Assembly (NCBI RefSeq): GCF_025698545.1
Contig: NC_068577.1
Coordinates: forward strand, 22,027,250 to 22,091,249
Source: Gossypium raimondii
Lineage: Eukaryota; Streptophyta; Magnoliopsida; Malvales; Malvaceae
Direction of reading: 5' to 3'
DNA length: 64,000 nucleotides
Below, in pieces: positions 30,757-41,791 of the stretch. The translations under genes and the position numbers were made by a program. Within the stretch, counting starts at the first letter, position 1. Each line of letters opens with the position of its first letter. The notes beneath the pieces were generated by a model. That model searched no databases. It saw nothing but the letters and a program-made list of their open reading frames with translations, and had not been told where the DNA came from.

Positions 30757-33612
30757 TGTAACAGCCCGGTTTAGACCCTAGTCGGACAGTGGTTTCGGGA
30801 ACACAAATTTGAGTCGGAAAAATATTTTAATATTATTTTTCGTGCGTATAGTATGTGAATTGACATGTGTGAAATTTTCGTGAATTAATTTTATTGTTTG
30901 TGTGCCGATTTGTGAAAAATGACTTAATCGCGTAAAATGCAAAAGTGGCTAGTTATTTGTTAAAGTGCTTTATTGTTATGGCTTTTCTAATGTGGGGTCA
31001 TTATGTTGATATTATACCAATGAAAGTATGAGGGGGCTTTTATGGACATATGGTAGTGGAGTTTTAAATGAATTAGCTAAGGTTAAAATGGCAATTGTTG
31101 TATTATTATGTATTAAATAAAATAAAAACAAAATGGCCATGCATTTTAGCTTTGTTCTTGCTGAATCTTGAAGAGAAAAAGAAACCCCTTTTTTAGTTTT
31201 ATCTTCGGCACTTTGGAGCTTTAAATTAGGTATGTTCTTTGTTCGGTTTTTGATAATTTTTACGTTTTTGAGATGGTTGCTTTGTGTTTTGGCTGGCCCA
31301 TGCTTGAATTTTTGAATTGGTTGTGTATTTTGTGATGTGCCATTGAAGAGAGCTTGTTGTTTTTGTTGTTTGATGATGGAAAATAAATATATGTTGTTAG
31401 ATTATCATGTTTAATTAAGTGATTTTTAGTAAAAATGCTTATTTGGGATTAAATTGTGAATTTTGTAAATTGAGGGGTCTAAATGTGAAATAAATGAAAG
31501 AAATGGGCTGCTATGAACCTTAGTAAAATTCGGCCTAACTATAAGATGTTGAAATTTTGAATATTTTGTGATATTTTGAAGTAGGGACTAAATTGAGAAA
31601 ATAAGAAATGTTAGGGACTAAAGTGCAAAATGCCCAAATTATGTATTTTTGAATGAATTTGAGTGAATATTTCATTAAACAAGTCAAAGTTAAATTAATT
31701 TAGATCAAGAGAGAAAAAAATCGAATTTGGATCGGGGGAAGTCAAAAGTTGTCGAATAGCCGTCCCAGTTCGTTCGTCTTCATCCGAGGTAAGTTCATAA
31801 GTAAATAAATGTCGTTAAATTAAATGTATATGTATTATAAATGCTGAATTGAATTTTAATGGATATATGTGTAAATGCCGAATTATTTTATGCATATGAG
31901 AATTCTTTACGAGTTTGATACGATTGAATTATGACATTTGAAAGCTTGTACGAACTATAAGATTCTGATATGTGATTTCGTGTAAGACCACGCCTGGGAC
32001 ATTGATATCGATTTGAGATTTAAGCGTAAGACCATGTCTGGGACATTGGTATCGTATATGATTTCGTGTAAGACCCTGTCTGGGACAGTGGCATCGGTAT
32101 TTGATTACATGTAAGACCTAGTCTGGGACGTTGGTATTGTACGAGCTTACCAAACAATCAAAGTATCCTTATCAGTTTTGAATAGTTCAACGGGCAATGT
32201 CGAGTCAAGATCGAATGTGAAATTGAGATATATGGTTCAGGTATGTGAGAAATTAAATGTTCATGAAAATAAGGTAAGTATAGTAATTGAGATGATGATA
32301 TAATTATGCTTGACAAAAGGGTGATTTGTGTGTACATGAGATAGTTATATTCGACTAAGTTGAAATTATATTTCTAATGTTTATTTGATGATTTCTTTGC
32401 TTATGAATTACTAAGCTATTCAAGCTTACTGCATCTATGTTCGATGGATGTTTTTTAGATTTTGGAAGCTAGTTACAAGCTCGGGGGTAGTCAAGGAAAT
32501 CTGTCACACTACCGATCGATATTTTGGTATTTTATAAGTGTGAAACCTTAAATATATGGCATGTATAGGCTTGTTATATTATGTTTGATTTTGAGTTGTA
32601 TATATATGAGGCCATGCGAAAATGGCTTGATCAAGATGTTAATACATGTGGGTTTGGTCGTGATTAAGGTTTATATTAGAAGTATATTTCATGGTTTATA
32701 TGCTTGTGATGTGGTGATATATATGATATGATTTTTTTTGAGGTTTGGTTAAATTTGTTTCGGTTGGTGGTGATAAGTATATACATATATTATGCTTGGA
32801 TGTTTAGTTGTATAAGTGCAGTTGTTAAATGGTAAGAAATGGACATGTATCATAATTGTTTTGGTTGATTGTTTTGGTAAGAATTCAAATGGTAAAAAGA
32901 AGGTTATGGTTTAGACATGTTGGTTAGCTTTTAATGAATAGTTAGAGATATCAAGTTGATGTTAGTATTCTTATACCTATGCGCATTATACATATATATA
33001 TATGCATTATTAGTATATTCGGTCATGCATTAATATTACTAAAGTTGCATATGTGATTACATCATTTTATTGTATTATGGTTCGATTGGTTTTATTAGGT
33101 GCTTGTGCGTAAGTATGAAATGTTATACTTGATATTCAACTTATGAAATAAATATAGTGATATATTTTTCGATGTATGAAATGTAATTTATTATGCTGAG
33201 ATATGTCTTAAATATACAAATGCCACTAAAGTTAGGTTTATGTGGTGCGAATATTAATAGGTATAAATTACATGAAATTTAGCTTTGTTGTACAGTAGTT
33301 TATTTGAACATGTAATCATTTAGATGATATTGATATGGCTGAAATTTTAAAGTAAAGTTTGAATATGTGTGGTAAGTAATAAAGTATGATTATTATTATT
33401 TTATTTGGTTAAGTGAACTATACGGGCGAATGTGATTTATATGATTGGGTTGCTATTTATTGCTTGAGTTTAAAATTTATCTTAGTTTATTTTTCTTTTG
33501 AGTCAATGTAATTTGTGCAAAATTTAAAACGAGAAACTGTTCTGAATTGTATTTTGCCCGGTAATGTCTCGTAACCCAAATCTGGCGACAGATACGAGTT
33601 AGGGGTTTTACA
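30757..33612 (+). repeat. 3' LTR of element A
   Basis: 2856 bp, TGTAACAGCCCGG...GGGGTTTTACA. Colinear with the 5' LTR; substitutions are scattered with a few small indels (e.g. TATATATATG expansion near 33000). It retains the complete TG terminus that the 5' copy lost. Confidence 0.93.
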
Positions 33613-34060
33613 CTAGCATCCAAGGTTCCTTCATAACCCTTGCTATCTTACTTAGAGCATTCCATGAAATTTCATGTTTCCTCACATCTGGACTCCCATA
33701 TACAACTGTCCAATTAAATGTTTTGGCCTTTTGAACCATAAAGAGTGACATTTGAATGAATTGGTAATGGCTTACCTAGATATCTATCGAAACGGATTCA
33801 TTCCATAACACCCAAATACCACCAGCAAAACATCGTGCCTCCACTCTATGAGAGAGTTTAAAACCCAAATTCAAGATAATTGAATCTGCTCGAACCCCAC
33901 TTATCCTGGTTTCTAACAGTACAACCACATCCACAGCAAATTCACAAACATATTCTTTCAGAATACGATTAAATCGAGGGTGTGCGTATCCTTAACAATT
34001 TCAGACTAAGAAATTCGAAAGCATAAACATGTAAATTAGATAGAAAAGAAAATCCAACCT
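33613..34060 (-). pseudogene. LINE ORF2: endonuclease N-terminal part
   Basis: Minus-strand reading gives WNC.G...RILKEYVCEFAVDVVVLLETRISG, then GGIWVLWNESVSIDI and TVVYGSPDVRKHEISW...EPWML, stopping at the insertion point at 33613. It joins directly to GDWNAIL at 23112-23090. LLETR is the conserved catalytic-Glu region of LINE endonucleases. Stops are present. Confidence 0.85.
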
Positions 34061-34065
34061 CGAAT

Positions 34066-35792
34066 TTAACATTTAGCCTGGAAGTTCCCCTCCGCGTCTT
34101 CTACTTCCAATAGCTCCATCCCATATTCTCTTGGCACTTCAATATTCCTTATCGCAGAACCAATCTGCTCAGAGATGTTCTCCACTAGATCCACCACCGG
34201 CATCATAGCATCAACCTTCTTCTTGTTTCGCAACCCATGATGGTTTTGGTCCCTGAACCTAGCCCATTTCACAGTAGACGATTCCGGCGGGACAGAGGAA
34301 GATGGTCCACCTTCCAAAAACTTCAAACTCGACTTATTCGACGTGCTCTCACCCTCAACCACCATAATATTTGGGTCCCAATTCTCCTCCACCACAACCA
34401 CCCTGTGATTCCCCTTTTCTTCTGCAATTTTCTTGTTTTCACCTAATGCCTGAAAAGCGACCATTGTCCCAATTTTGTGAAGACTAGTTTCCTCACGTGA
34501 TTGTTTAACTTGATCACTTTTATGTTGTGGCCCACTAGATCCAAACTTAACCCCATTCAATCCTTTCTTCCTTAGCCCAGATCCTTGCAATTCTTTCCTT
34601 TTGTTTTTGGACCTACTCAAAGATAGCCCACTAGCTTCACCCAAGGAAAAGCCTAACCTGGGCATAATAGCATTTATTGTACTTGATGACTTCCCATCCA
34701 TATTTCCAGCTGTACCATCCCCTGATTCCTCATTCAAATCAGCAATCAAGGAAAATCTTGATCCATTATTCATTTTTTGTTGATTAGTCTCCATTTTGGC
34801 ATTCCTTCTTCCAGGACACCTTGATTGACGCGAAACAACCATCCAAGACCCAAATTCCTCTGTTTCCGCCCTACGGTTCAGCTCTATCGTCGCTAGCGAT
34901 TTAAGAACAGTAGCCTCATGCTCTTGCTCCTTCGGTGGGTTTTCCTTCCGCAGTTTAGGAGACACCTTCTTTTGGTGGCCGTAGTAGCCACAACCAAAAC
35001 AAACATTTGGTAAGCCTTCAAACTCTACCCTTTGTAATCTCTCTTCCACTCAAATTTTAGAAATTAACGGTCTATTTAGATCAACCCTCACCGCCATTCT
35101 AGCAAATTGGCCTCGCATTCTATTTTCCATTTGATTGTCCACCTTGATCACTTGACCTATCGAGCTTCCCACCGCCTCCAAGAGACATTTTTTGTAATAA
35201 GAACCCGAGAAACCCAGGAGCCGAATCCAACCACTAAGTGTTTTGGATAACTCGCAGAAGTATTGAAAGACGATGCCCATGGTTGTACTGTTAAATACTG
35301 CCCATAGATCGTCCAAGGACAATCAATCAGCACTTTGTCATAATCCTTCTTTGCTTGAAATTTAATGAAGTAGTAAGCGTTCTCTAAGTCCATCAGTTGA
35401 AATGAGCAATTCAGCTTCCACATACTATTAAGCTTGGAAACCAAATTGTTGAATCCGATTTTCCACCCAAGAAGTTTTATAATCACTGTTTTGGCCATAC
35501 TCCTTTGATTCCACGTGTGCACTCTCTCAGAGAATTTGACATTTGGAATTCCATCCGCAAGCCCAGTTATTACATCCCCTTCTATTAGTTCAAACTTGTC
35601 CTCATCAAAGTCCTCCTCCTGATTATCATTCGATACCCAACCAAGTAATTTATCTTTAAAAGAAACCACTTTTGCTCTCCCTTCATCTACTTCCATATCA
35701 CCCACATCCGGAGGATCATCCTCCCGCCGATGTACTTTCTTTGTAGCCCTTGCCACTCCGGACTCTCCTCCCAAAGTTTCACCCGATTGCAT
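34066..35792 (-). pseudogene. LINE ORF1: DUF4283 / zinc-knuckle RNA-binding protein
   Basis: It starts at ATG 35792 (MQSGETLGGESGVARATKKV). The DUF4283 domain follows: VIIKLLGWKIGFNNLVSKLNSMW, FQLMDLENAYYFIKFQAKKDYDKVLIDCPWTIYGQYLTVQPW-like, ending near 35270. A frame change and a stop near 35050 precede LPNVCFGCGYYGHQKKVSP, a CCHC knuckle whose last Cys is Ser. The rest (to 34066, FQAKC then stop) is a low-complexity basic/serine-rich tail. The protein would bind LINE RNA. Confidence 0.82.
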
Positions 35793-35822
35793 ATTCTTTC
35801 ACTCAATTCTCTTATCAAGTTT

Positions 35823-36297
35823 AAATTTACAATAATTGTTCTTTATTTTATGTCAAGCTATTGTAATACATATCTAATAAATACATTTTTTTTCTCATGT
35901 TATTACAAAGTTTCACATTATCACCTGAAAATATTTTAAAAGTTCTTTATAAATTTATTTAAGATAAGTATCACATTATCACGCCCTAATGGAATCCAAG
36001 CCGAGACCATATTGAGAAGAGTTATCAAATCCCAAAACTAATATACACAATATATATATAAAGATAAAAAAAAATTCATGAAATTCAAAGAAGTAAATGT
36101 TGAATTATCTCTAAATAAATCACTGCATTGACTGAAGAAAATATAAATAGGATTCATAATCCAATACCAGTATCGCCCAAACGCTTTGTTTTTAGATGTT
36201 CATCTTTGTCAACTTGGCCTATTCAAAATCATAATTTAGATTACAAAAGGAATTGTATTTAGCTTCATTGGAGCTGGCTATCTAAGGTGGAACAAGC
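35823..36297. other. Spacer, no gene seen
   Basis: AT-rich DNA between the LINE and the NFRKB-like pseudogene. I see no feature except short A/T runs (e.g. 36050-36075). Confidence 0.5.
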
Positions 36298-37961
36298 TTA
36301 AACAATACGCAACATAGATTCATGGGACTCACCGATGCCTCCTTCGTTTCCTTGTCGATAAAGGAGCATCATACTTGAAATCATCTTCTTCTCTATCTCT
36401 ATGTAAATAGAACCATAACTTCTTCTCTGCATTGAATCACACACATGGATCATGTTGGTAGTGTAATCAATCCAAGGCACCGCTGATGATCTGATTGAGT
36501 TGCTCATCGGGGATTTCTTCCACGATGTACTGCGAGTCTCTTATGAGGACGCAAAAATCAGCTCCAATGCCCATACGATCCCGCAATAGGGCAGCTGCAT
36601 CCCTCACGAGAGAGAGAACTATGATATTTGGTGGCCTATCAGCTTTAAGCATAAAATGTTCTCTGCATTTCAATGATGGCTTGCTACTACTCAGTGGAAC
36701 AACTGTGGATTTTTTGCCATCTAATGCTGTGTACGAAAAGGCCCTCTCAGGAACCAAGTATCTAACAGCTTCTTCCTAGCGGAAATATTCCCTTATCTCT
36801 TCAGGGCATAGACTGATAGTAGCTATGTTTTTCCGAGGTCAGGTTTCTCATAATCTTTCCTTTACATTGACAGTTTGATGCATCAATGTCAAAGGTGGTG
36901 CAGGCAGGTCTCCAATCTTCAGAAGACTGTCTTGAGCTTTTTTCAACCAATCGACAAAGCAATGGACCAATTTTTGAACTTTCCTCCTTGGAAGACCCCA
37001 AGCTTCTAACAATACAGCTTCGTTTGTATAGTTGTGTGGCTTAATAGCTGACGGTCCGATCCAGGCCCAACTCTTGTTACACTTGGAATAGATAGTGAGA
37101 ACCTCCCATGCCTTTGATCCAAGAGGTGCTGTTGTTAAAGAAAGTATTAAAAGAGCATCTCGAACCAACTCTTGAAGTGACTCCTGCACTTTGAGAGTAC
37201 AAGGATCCCCGGGATTTGATCTGATTTGCTCCACAATTTCAGACATGGTGAGAAAGTGATATCCACTAATTCTTTTAGGATTGCTTTCAGCAGGGTTGTT
37301 GCTTGATGCTGAAGGATCAACTTTTGCATACAGTGTAATCATTGCGGTAAGAATGGCGGAAAGGAAATGTATGATGGAGAACGAGAACCCTGGGTGAGCA
37401 GTAGGGCAATTCAAACCGAACTGCAGCTTCTGAAATGGTTCAGAGGTCAGACTTTTCGTTTCTTGAACTGTACTGCTTGCAACCTTAGATACGGAAGTGG
37501 AACCAAGCTCAGGTTTCACTTTCTTTAAACCACATTTCTCCAAGGAAGATTTATACAGTTTCTTTCTCTTCAAAGAAGAAATGGGCAGTTCATTTTATTC
37601 AAGCACCTTTTCATCATTGATGCAATGGTAATCAACTTCAACTTGCCTACCCATGTATGCTCGTTCTGCCGTCTTTTTTCAGCTTCAATAAGCTCGATCT
37701 GTTCATCCCGAATTCGCCAACAACGTCATAGTTTATAGATTCCAACGATGGCCTCGTAGAATCACCACCGACTTCCGTTCCGTCTTGGTCTCCCTTACTG
37801 TGACAGGCACCATATCTTGATTGTGATTGCAACTTAGTCTCAAGCAAACAAAATTTATCATTTGACAACTGTATCAGAATTATAGCTGCATCAATATCTC
37901 TCTGGATAAGCTTTCTTCGTTCTGTGATTTCAGCGCTACCCTCGCCGGTACTTGTGCCCAT
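36298..37961 (-). pseudogene. NFRKB-like (INO80-associated nuclear factor) gene copy with many stops
   Basis: From 37573 downward the minus strand reads as a plant nuclear factor related to kappa-B-binding protein: FGLNCPTAHPGFSFSIIHFL, IVEQIRSNPGDPCTLKVQE, SKAWEVLTIYSKCNKSWAWIGP, AWGLPRRKVQKLV. Then come FSYTALDGKKSTVVPL, HFMLKADRPPNIIVLSLVRDAA, FCVLIRDSQYIVEEIPDEQLNQIISGALD and LHYQHDPCV. Several TGA/TAG codons interrupt at ~36840, ~36830, ~36780, 36465 and ~36430. Where relatives can be recalled these replace Arg, Lys or Gln. The 5' section (37961-37647, MGTSTGEGSAEITERRK...) is in another frame and I do not recognise it. Intact animal homologues are INO80 chromatin-remodelling subunits. 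The copy is much shorter than full NFRKB proteins. Confidence 0.75.
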
Positions 37962-38703
37962 TGTTCCAGAATTAGATGCCCTTGAAAAATTGCCAAACTA
38001 AGCTACATTTTCCTTATAAGAAAGCCCTCTCATCGAACCATCTATTTCAGGGTACTTCATACTTTGAAAAGAAGATGATTGAACTCCCAACTTTCTTTTT
38101 GATGTTACTTTTGATCCAATGTCTTTCAAATCACTCAAAGGAACTTATTTTCTGTGCTTTTTGGTGTTCAAGGCCAGCATTTCTGATTCATTTACTATCA
38201 ACTTCGATCATTTTCTTTACTATCATCAACATCTAACATAGATATCCAACAGTATACAATCACTAAAAGAGAATTAAGGATATCAAAATGAAAAACAAGA
38301 TACAATTGCACCTTTGGAAAAAATAACATGATCTGTTCAGTTTCTAAGATAATAATAAGAAATACAGACCAAATATAAAATCCAACACAAAACTAAGAAT
38401 ACCCTTTTCTTAAATCTAGCTTTACATAACTACATCTTAATCCATTGTTACTATAGACAACTTGATAATAAGATGAAGCTTCCAATATATTATAATGAAG
38501 AAACAAATGAGAAAGATTATTTAAGTGAGAAGAAGAATCTTGAATAAACAATTTTCCTTTCTTGTTTTCAAGAGTTGGTTTATTTTTAGGCATTGGGAAA
38601 TATATATGTATATGTTCATATTTCGGACAGTTCTTAAAAGTAGTGAGTGTCATTAGGAACTGAAAATAATGATCAAAGTTAAAGCAGTTGAAAAGTTTTA
38701 CCT

Positions 38704-38805
38704 CAATCTATTTTCTCAAGAAACAAAAGGAAAATCAGGGTTTCATTTGAAGCAACCTTGAGAGCCCTTTGGAAAAAGATAAGAGAAGGGGGAAGGAGGG
38801 AAGAC
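38704..38805 (-). other. Putative 5' leader exon of the NFRKB-like gene
   Basis: C/T-rich leader-like sequence on the minus strand ends GATTGAG|GTAAAAC (donor near 38703). A matching acceptor, CAATTTTTCAAG, lies near 37985, 24 bases before the ATG at 37961. This would make a ~700-bp intron in the 5' leader. Inferred from splice-site fit and composition only. Confidence 0.4.
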
Positions 38806-38816
38806 GAAGAAGCGTG

Positions 38817-38826
38817 TTTATATGTG
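38817..38826 (-). promoter_or_regulatory. Possible TATA box of the NFRKB-like gene
   Basis: Minus-strand ACATATAAAC, just before the C/T-rich leader. It stands ~55 bp from the edge of the MITE at 38882. Confidence 0.4.
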
Positions 38827-38881
38827 TTACATTCGGCGCGAGGAAGACGACGCCATTTTGAACAATCTATGTTATTTAGAG

Positions 38882-39690
38882 GGGTAAACTACACCCATGG
38901 TCACTTTTGTTTACCTTAGGTTACGTTTTAGTCACTTATGTTTGAAATGTTACGTTTTAGTCATTTACGTTATCATGTTGTAACATTTTAGTCACTGAGC
39001 CATTAATCGTTGTTAATGGTGTAACGGTAAGCTGACATGGCACGTTAAATCATCATTTCAAACAAAATTTTAGGTTAAATTATACAATTGATCCCCCTAT
39101 TTTTTTCGTTTTAAGTAATTTAATTTTTTTCTTTTATGTTCTTTAAACTTTCATTTTTTTCCATTCTCTTTTGTTTCTCCCTCTGTTTTCATACCTTTCC
39201 CATTTCTTTTAACATATTAGAAAGTCGAATTGGCAATGAAAAAAGAAATAGGAAGTCGACTGTCATCATTTGCCTATAACCAAAACCCTATAACCAAAAC
39301 CCATAAACCCATACCATGCTTCTTTCTTCACTACCAATTCGACTTCCTGGTATGTTAAAAGAAATAAATAATGTAGAAAAACAGAGGGAGAAGCAGAAGA
39401 GAATGGAAAAAAAAGAAAAAAAAAGAAAGAAAGTTAAAAGAACATAAAAGAATTAAATTGCTCAAAACGAAAAATTATGGGAACCAATTGTATAATTTAA
39501 CCTAAAGTTTTTGTTTGAAATGATGATTTAACGTGCACATCACTACCATTACACCATTAACGACAATTAACGGCGAAAGACTAAAATGTTACAACACGAT
39601 AACGTAAGTGACTAAAACGTAACATTTCAAACATAAGTGACTGAAATGTAACCTAAGGTAAACAAAAGTGACCATAAGTGTAGTTTACCC
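38882..39690. mobile_element. Foldback MITE, 809 bp, MULE-type, 9-bp target duplication
   Basis: Ends are GGGTAAACTACAC and its complement, flanked by TATTTAGAG at 38873-38881 and 39691-39699. The inverted arms extend about 360 bp each (38882-39240 and 39328-39690), leaving a loop of under 100 bp. The arms share blocks such as TTAGTCACTTATGTTTGAAATG with few mismatches. No coding capacity. The 9-bp duplication indicates Mutator-type mobilisation. It sits just upstream of the presumed promoter of the NFRKB-like gene. Confidence 0.92.
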
Positions 39691-39699
39691 TATTTAGAG

Positions 39700-40079
39700 T
39701 GGGGGAAAGGGCTGAATTTGGGCCCATTGGGGCCCATTGCGACTCATTTAGAAGTTTGCTTTATGGGTCCATCTTTAAATAGATGGAGTTTGAAGAAATA
39801 TAAATTGTAGACTTAAAAAATTGATTTGATTAACTTAAAATTAAATTTGATTTAATTCAATTTAGATTAAAAATTTAATAATTTGGACTCATCCAATTCA
39901 AACTCACATCAAATCAAATTCTAAATTAACTCAAACTTGAAATGACTCAATTATAAAAGAACCAAAACAAGTAACTTCAAACTATCAAACTCTAAATTTA
40001 CTATAAAACAAACTAATCCAAATCTATAATAATCCCTACCAAACTAATCTAGTTTCATACCCAAATGAGACTTTTTTAT
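39700..40079. other. AT-rich spacer, no gene seen
   Basis: Simple AT-rich sequence with repeated AAATTAAATTTGATT and CTCAAACTTGAAATGACTCAA-like stretches near 39830-39960. No recognisable coding or mobile element. Confidence 0.5.
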
Positions 40080-40690
40080 ATAATTAATATAAAAAATAAT
40101 TATTTACAAGAATGAGTTGGAGATAAATTATTTATAAAAATGAGTTATTTTTAACAATATTTGTCGATGATGCCGCAATCATGGCTCAATCATGTGTTTC
40201 TTTAAAAAAGAAGAATTTTTTGGATGCCGCCATTGTGTCAAGCGGCACTAGTATGTATTTTTCCAAAATACCCGTGAAAATATAGGTATAATAGTGAAAA
40301 AAACAAAAAAATAAAAATTTTTAATGTGTGTCGTCGGTGTGTTGGCAACACTGCTGATATTTTTCACTATTATGTCGTTGTGTCGTTGGTATGCCAGGCG
40401 GCATTGGTGAAATTTAAAAAAAAAATCGTAGTTAGAAAGAAAAGAAAAAAGCTGAGACGAAAAAAAATTATTTTAATGTGTGTCGTCGGTGTGTTGGCAA
40501 CACTGCTGATAATTTCAAAAAAAAATTTAATGGGTGTCATCGGTGTGCCAGGTGACATCGGTACATTTTAAAAAGAAATCAAAGGTTGTCAAGGAAAAAA
40601 GCAGGAACCGAAAAAAATATTAGTGGTGCTATCGATGTGTCAGGCGCCACCACCTATTATATATTCCTGACCCTCAGCCAAAAATCTATT
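40080..40690. repeat. Interspersed repeat with GCC/GGTGTGTCAGGCG motifs
   Basis: Repeated short blocks such as GTCATCGGTGTGCCAGGTG and GATGTGTCAGGCGCCACC recur in both orientations. A 41-bp sequence beginning TTTTAATGTGTGTCGTCGG is exactly duplicated at 40319-40359 and 40471-40511. The left part resembles 63160-63400 at the other end of the window. It lies just left of a minus-strand PMD fragment, so it may be a terminal or subterminal region of another PMD-carrying element; unproved. Confidence 0.55.
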
Positions 40691-41003
40691 CCTGTTAAAT
40701 TTTGTGTTTTTGTTTAAGTTTTTTTGTTTGAATTGAAGTTTTCGCTTTTTATTGAAGAGAAGAAAAAAAATATGTTTAGTAGAAAGGGAGAAAACAGAAA
40801 AAAAAAAGGAAAGATTTGTGTTTTAGACTTCAAAAATAAAGTTCAAGTTTATAAGGTTAGTTTGTTTTGTATGTAATTATATTTTTTCAAGAGGATTTAA
40901 TTTTTTTGAATAAAATCTAATTTTATATTTTTAATTTATTTCTGATTTAATATTGAAGGTGAATAATCAGTTCTTAGTATATGTTCATTTCGAGGGGATA
41001 ATT

Positions 41004-41785
41004 TTACGAACAGTTGTTGGTTGTATATTTGAATCTCACTAGCAAATATGAATGAGGTTTAATAAGAATGTAAAAATCGATGATATGAAACAAACGATTA
41101 GTGCAAAAATTGCTCGACGTTGTGGGAGGAGGATGAAATGGCATCCTGTACAGTGCCCAAGACTGTAATAGTATTAGGCACTTACCTATATCTTGTATAT
41201 TATACTTTGTCGCCCGACAAAGCTCATGATACAACATTGCTAATACTGTTAAGCCTCAATTGTACGAACGGGCAACTTGCAAATCAGACAATAGAGGTAA
41301 GTACATAATGTGGGGTTTATTATTATTTGCGTTTGGCATAAGTACCCCCTATCAACTATAGTATATATGCCCAAGTAACGCAAATCTTCTCCCACTCAGT
41401 GGCACTACTCGATAAGATTTCAAAATTTTCCTTTAACTATGACAACTTCAAACTTGAAAACCTAGCTTTACCATCACTGGGCGAGCACCCAAGCAATTGA
41501 TAATAGAGTGTCACAGGTTCGAACACTTTACTTGAACTCGTGATCGCATCACCGTCAATTGGAAGCCCAAGTTGCAATGCAACATCTTTCAGGGTAGTGG
41601 TGCATTACCTACACGGCAAATGAAATGTGCGGGTCTCCGGGCACCACTACTCAACCAAGTCGGATATTAAGTTGGCCCTCAACTTAAACATCCGGATCAA
41701 TGCCCTTCTTCCGAATCTGATGGCATCCAAGTATGACAAAATATGTTTGTCCAAATGATATCTTAAACATGGACATGCGCCTTCA
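41004..41785 (-). pseudogene. Third PMD (MAIN-like) gene fragment
   Basis: Minus-strand homology starts near 41785: YLDAIRFGRRALIRMFKLRA, LISDLVE.WCPETRTFHLPC, LKDVALQLGLPIDGDAIT. After a small gap come YYQLLGCSPSDGKARF, MYLPLLSDLQVARSYN and LAMLYHELCRATKYN, then LILLQSWALYRMPF at 41150-41110. It belongs to a different PMD subfamily from the two copies at 6842-13953. Stops are frequent, and it is truncated on its 5' side by the LTR of element B. Confidence 0.8.
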
Positions 41786-41791
41786 AGACGC

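Larger units (their letters stand above)
23113..33612 (+). mobile_element. Ty3/Gypsy chromovirus, Tekay-like (element A), 10.5 kb
   Basis: It has two long LTRs (23113-25965 and 30757-33612), a tRNA-Met primer site, a single gag-pol region in order gag, protease, RT, RNase H, integrase and a C-terminal chromodomain remnant, and a purine tract. Large LTRs plus the chromodomain suit the Tekay/Del clade. It lies inside the LINE endonuclease. The left LTR lacks its first bases (starts TAACAGCCC instead of TGTAACAGCCC) and no intact 5-bp duplication is seen; a small junction deletion explains both. The two LTRs differ at about 21 of the first ~300 positions I compared. Multiple stops inactivate the coding region. 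Confidence 0.9.
19501..35812 (-). mobile_element. L1-type LINE, near full length, split by chromovirus A
   Basis: A non-LTR retrotransposon of about 5.8 kb once the 10.5-kb insert (23113-33612) is removed. Order in its own direction: ORF1 with DUF4283 and a zinc knuckle, endonuclease, reverse transcriptase, RT-type zinc-binding domain, RNase H, then a poly-A tail seen as T-run 19501-19511. Candidate target duplication TATCAAG(TTT) occurs at 19494-19503 and 35813-35822; the TTT overlaps the tail, so its length is ambiguous. The 5' untranslated part is only ~20 bp. Frameshifts and stops in every domain show it is inactive. Confidence 0.85.

Noticed and set aside
23113..33612. Endogenous plant pararetrovirus
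   Set aside because: Paired LTRs, a tRNA-Met primer site, integrase and a chromodomain identify a Ty3/Gypsy retrotransposon; no movement or coat protein region was seen.
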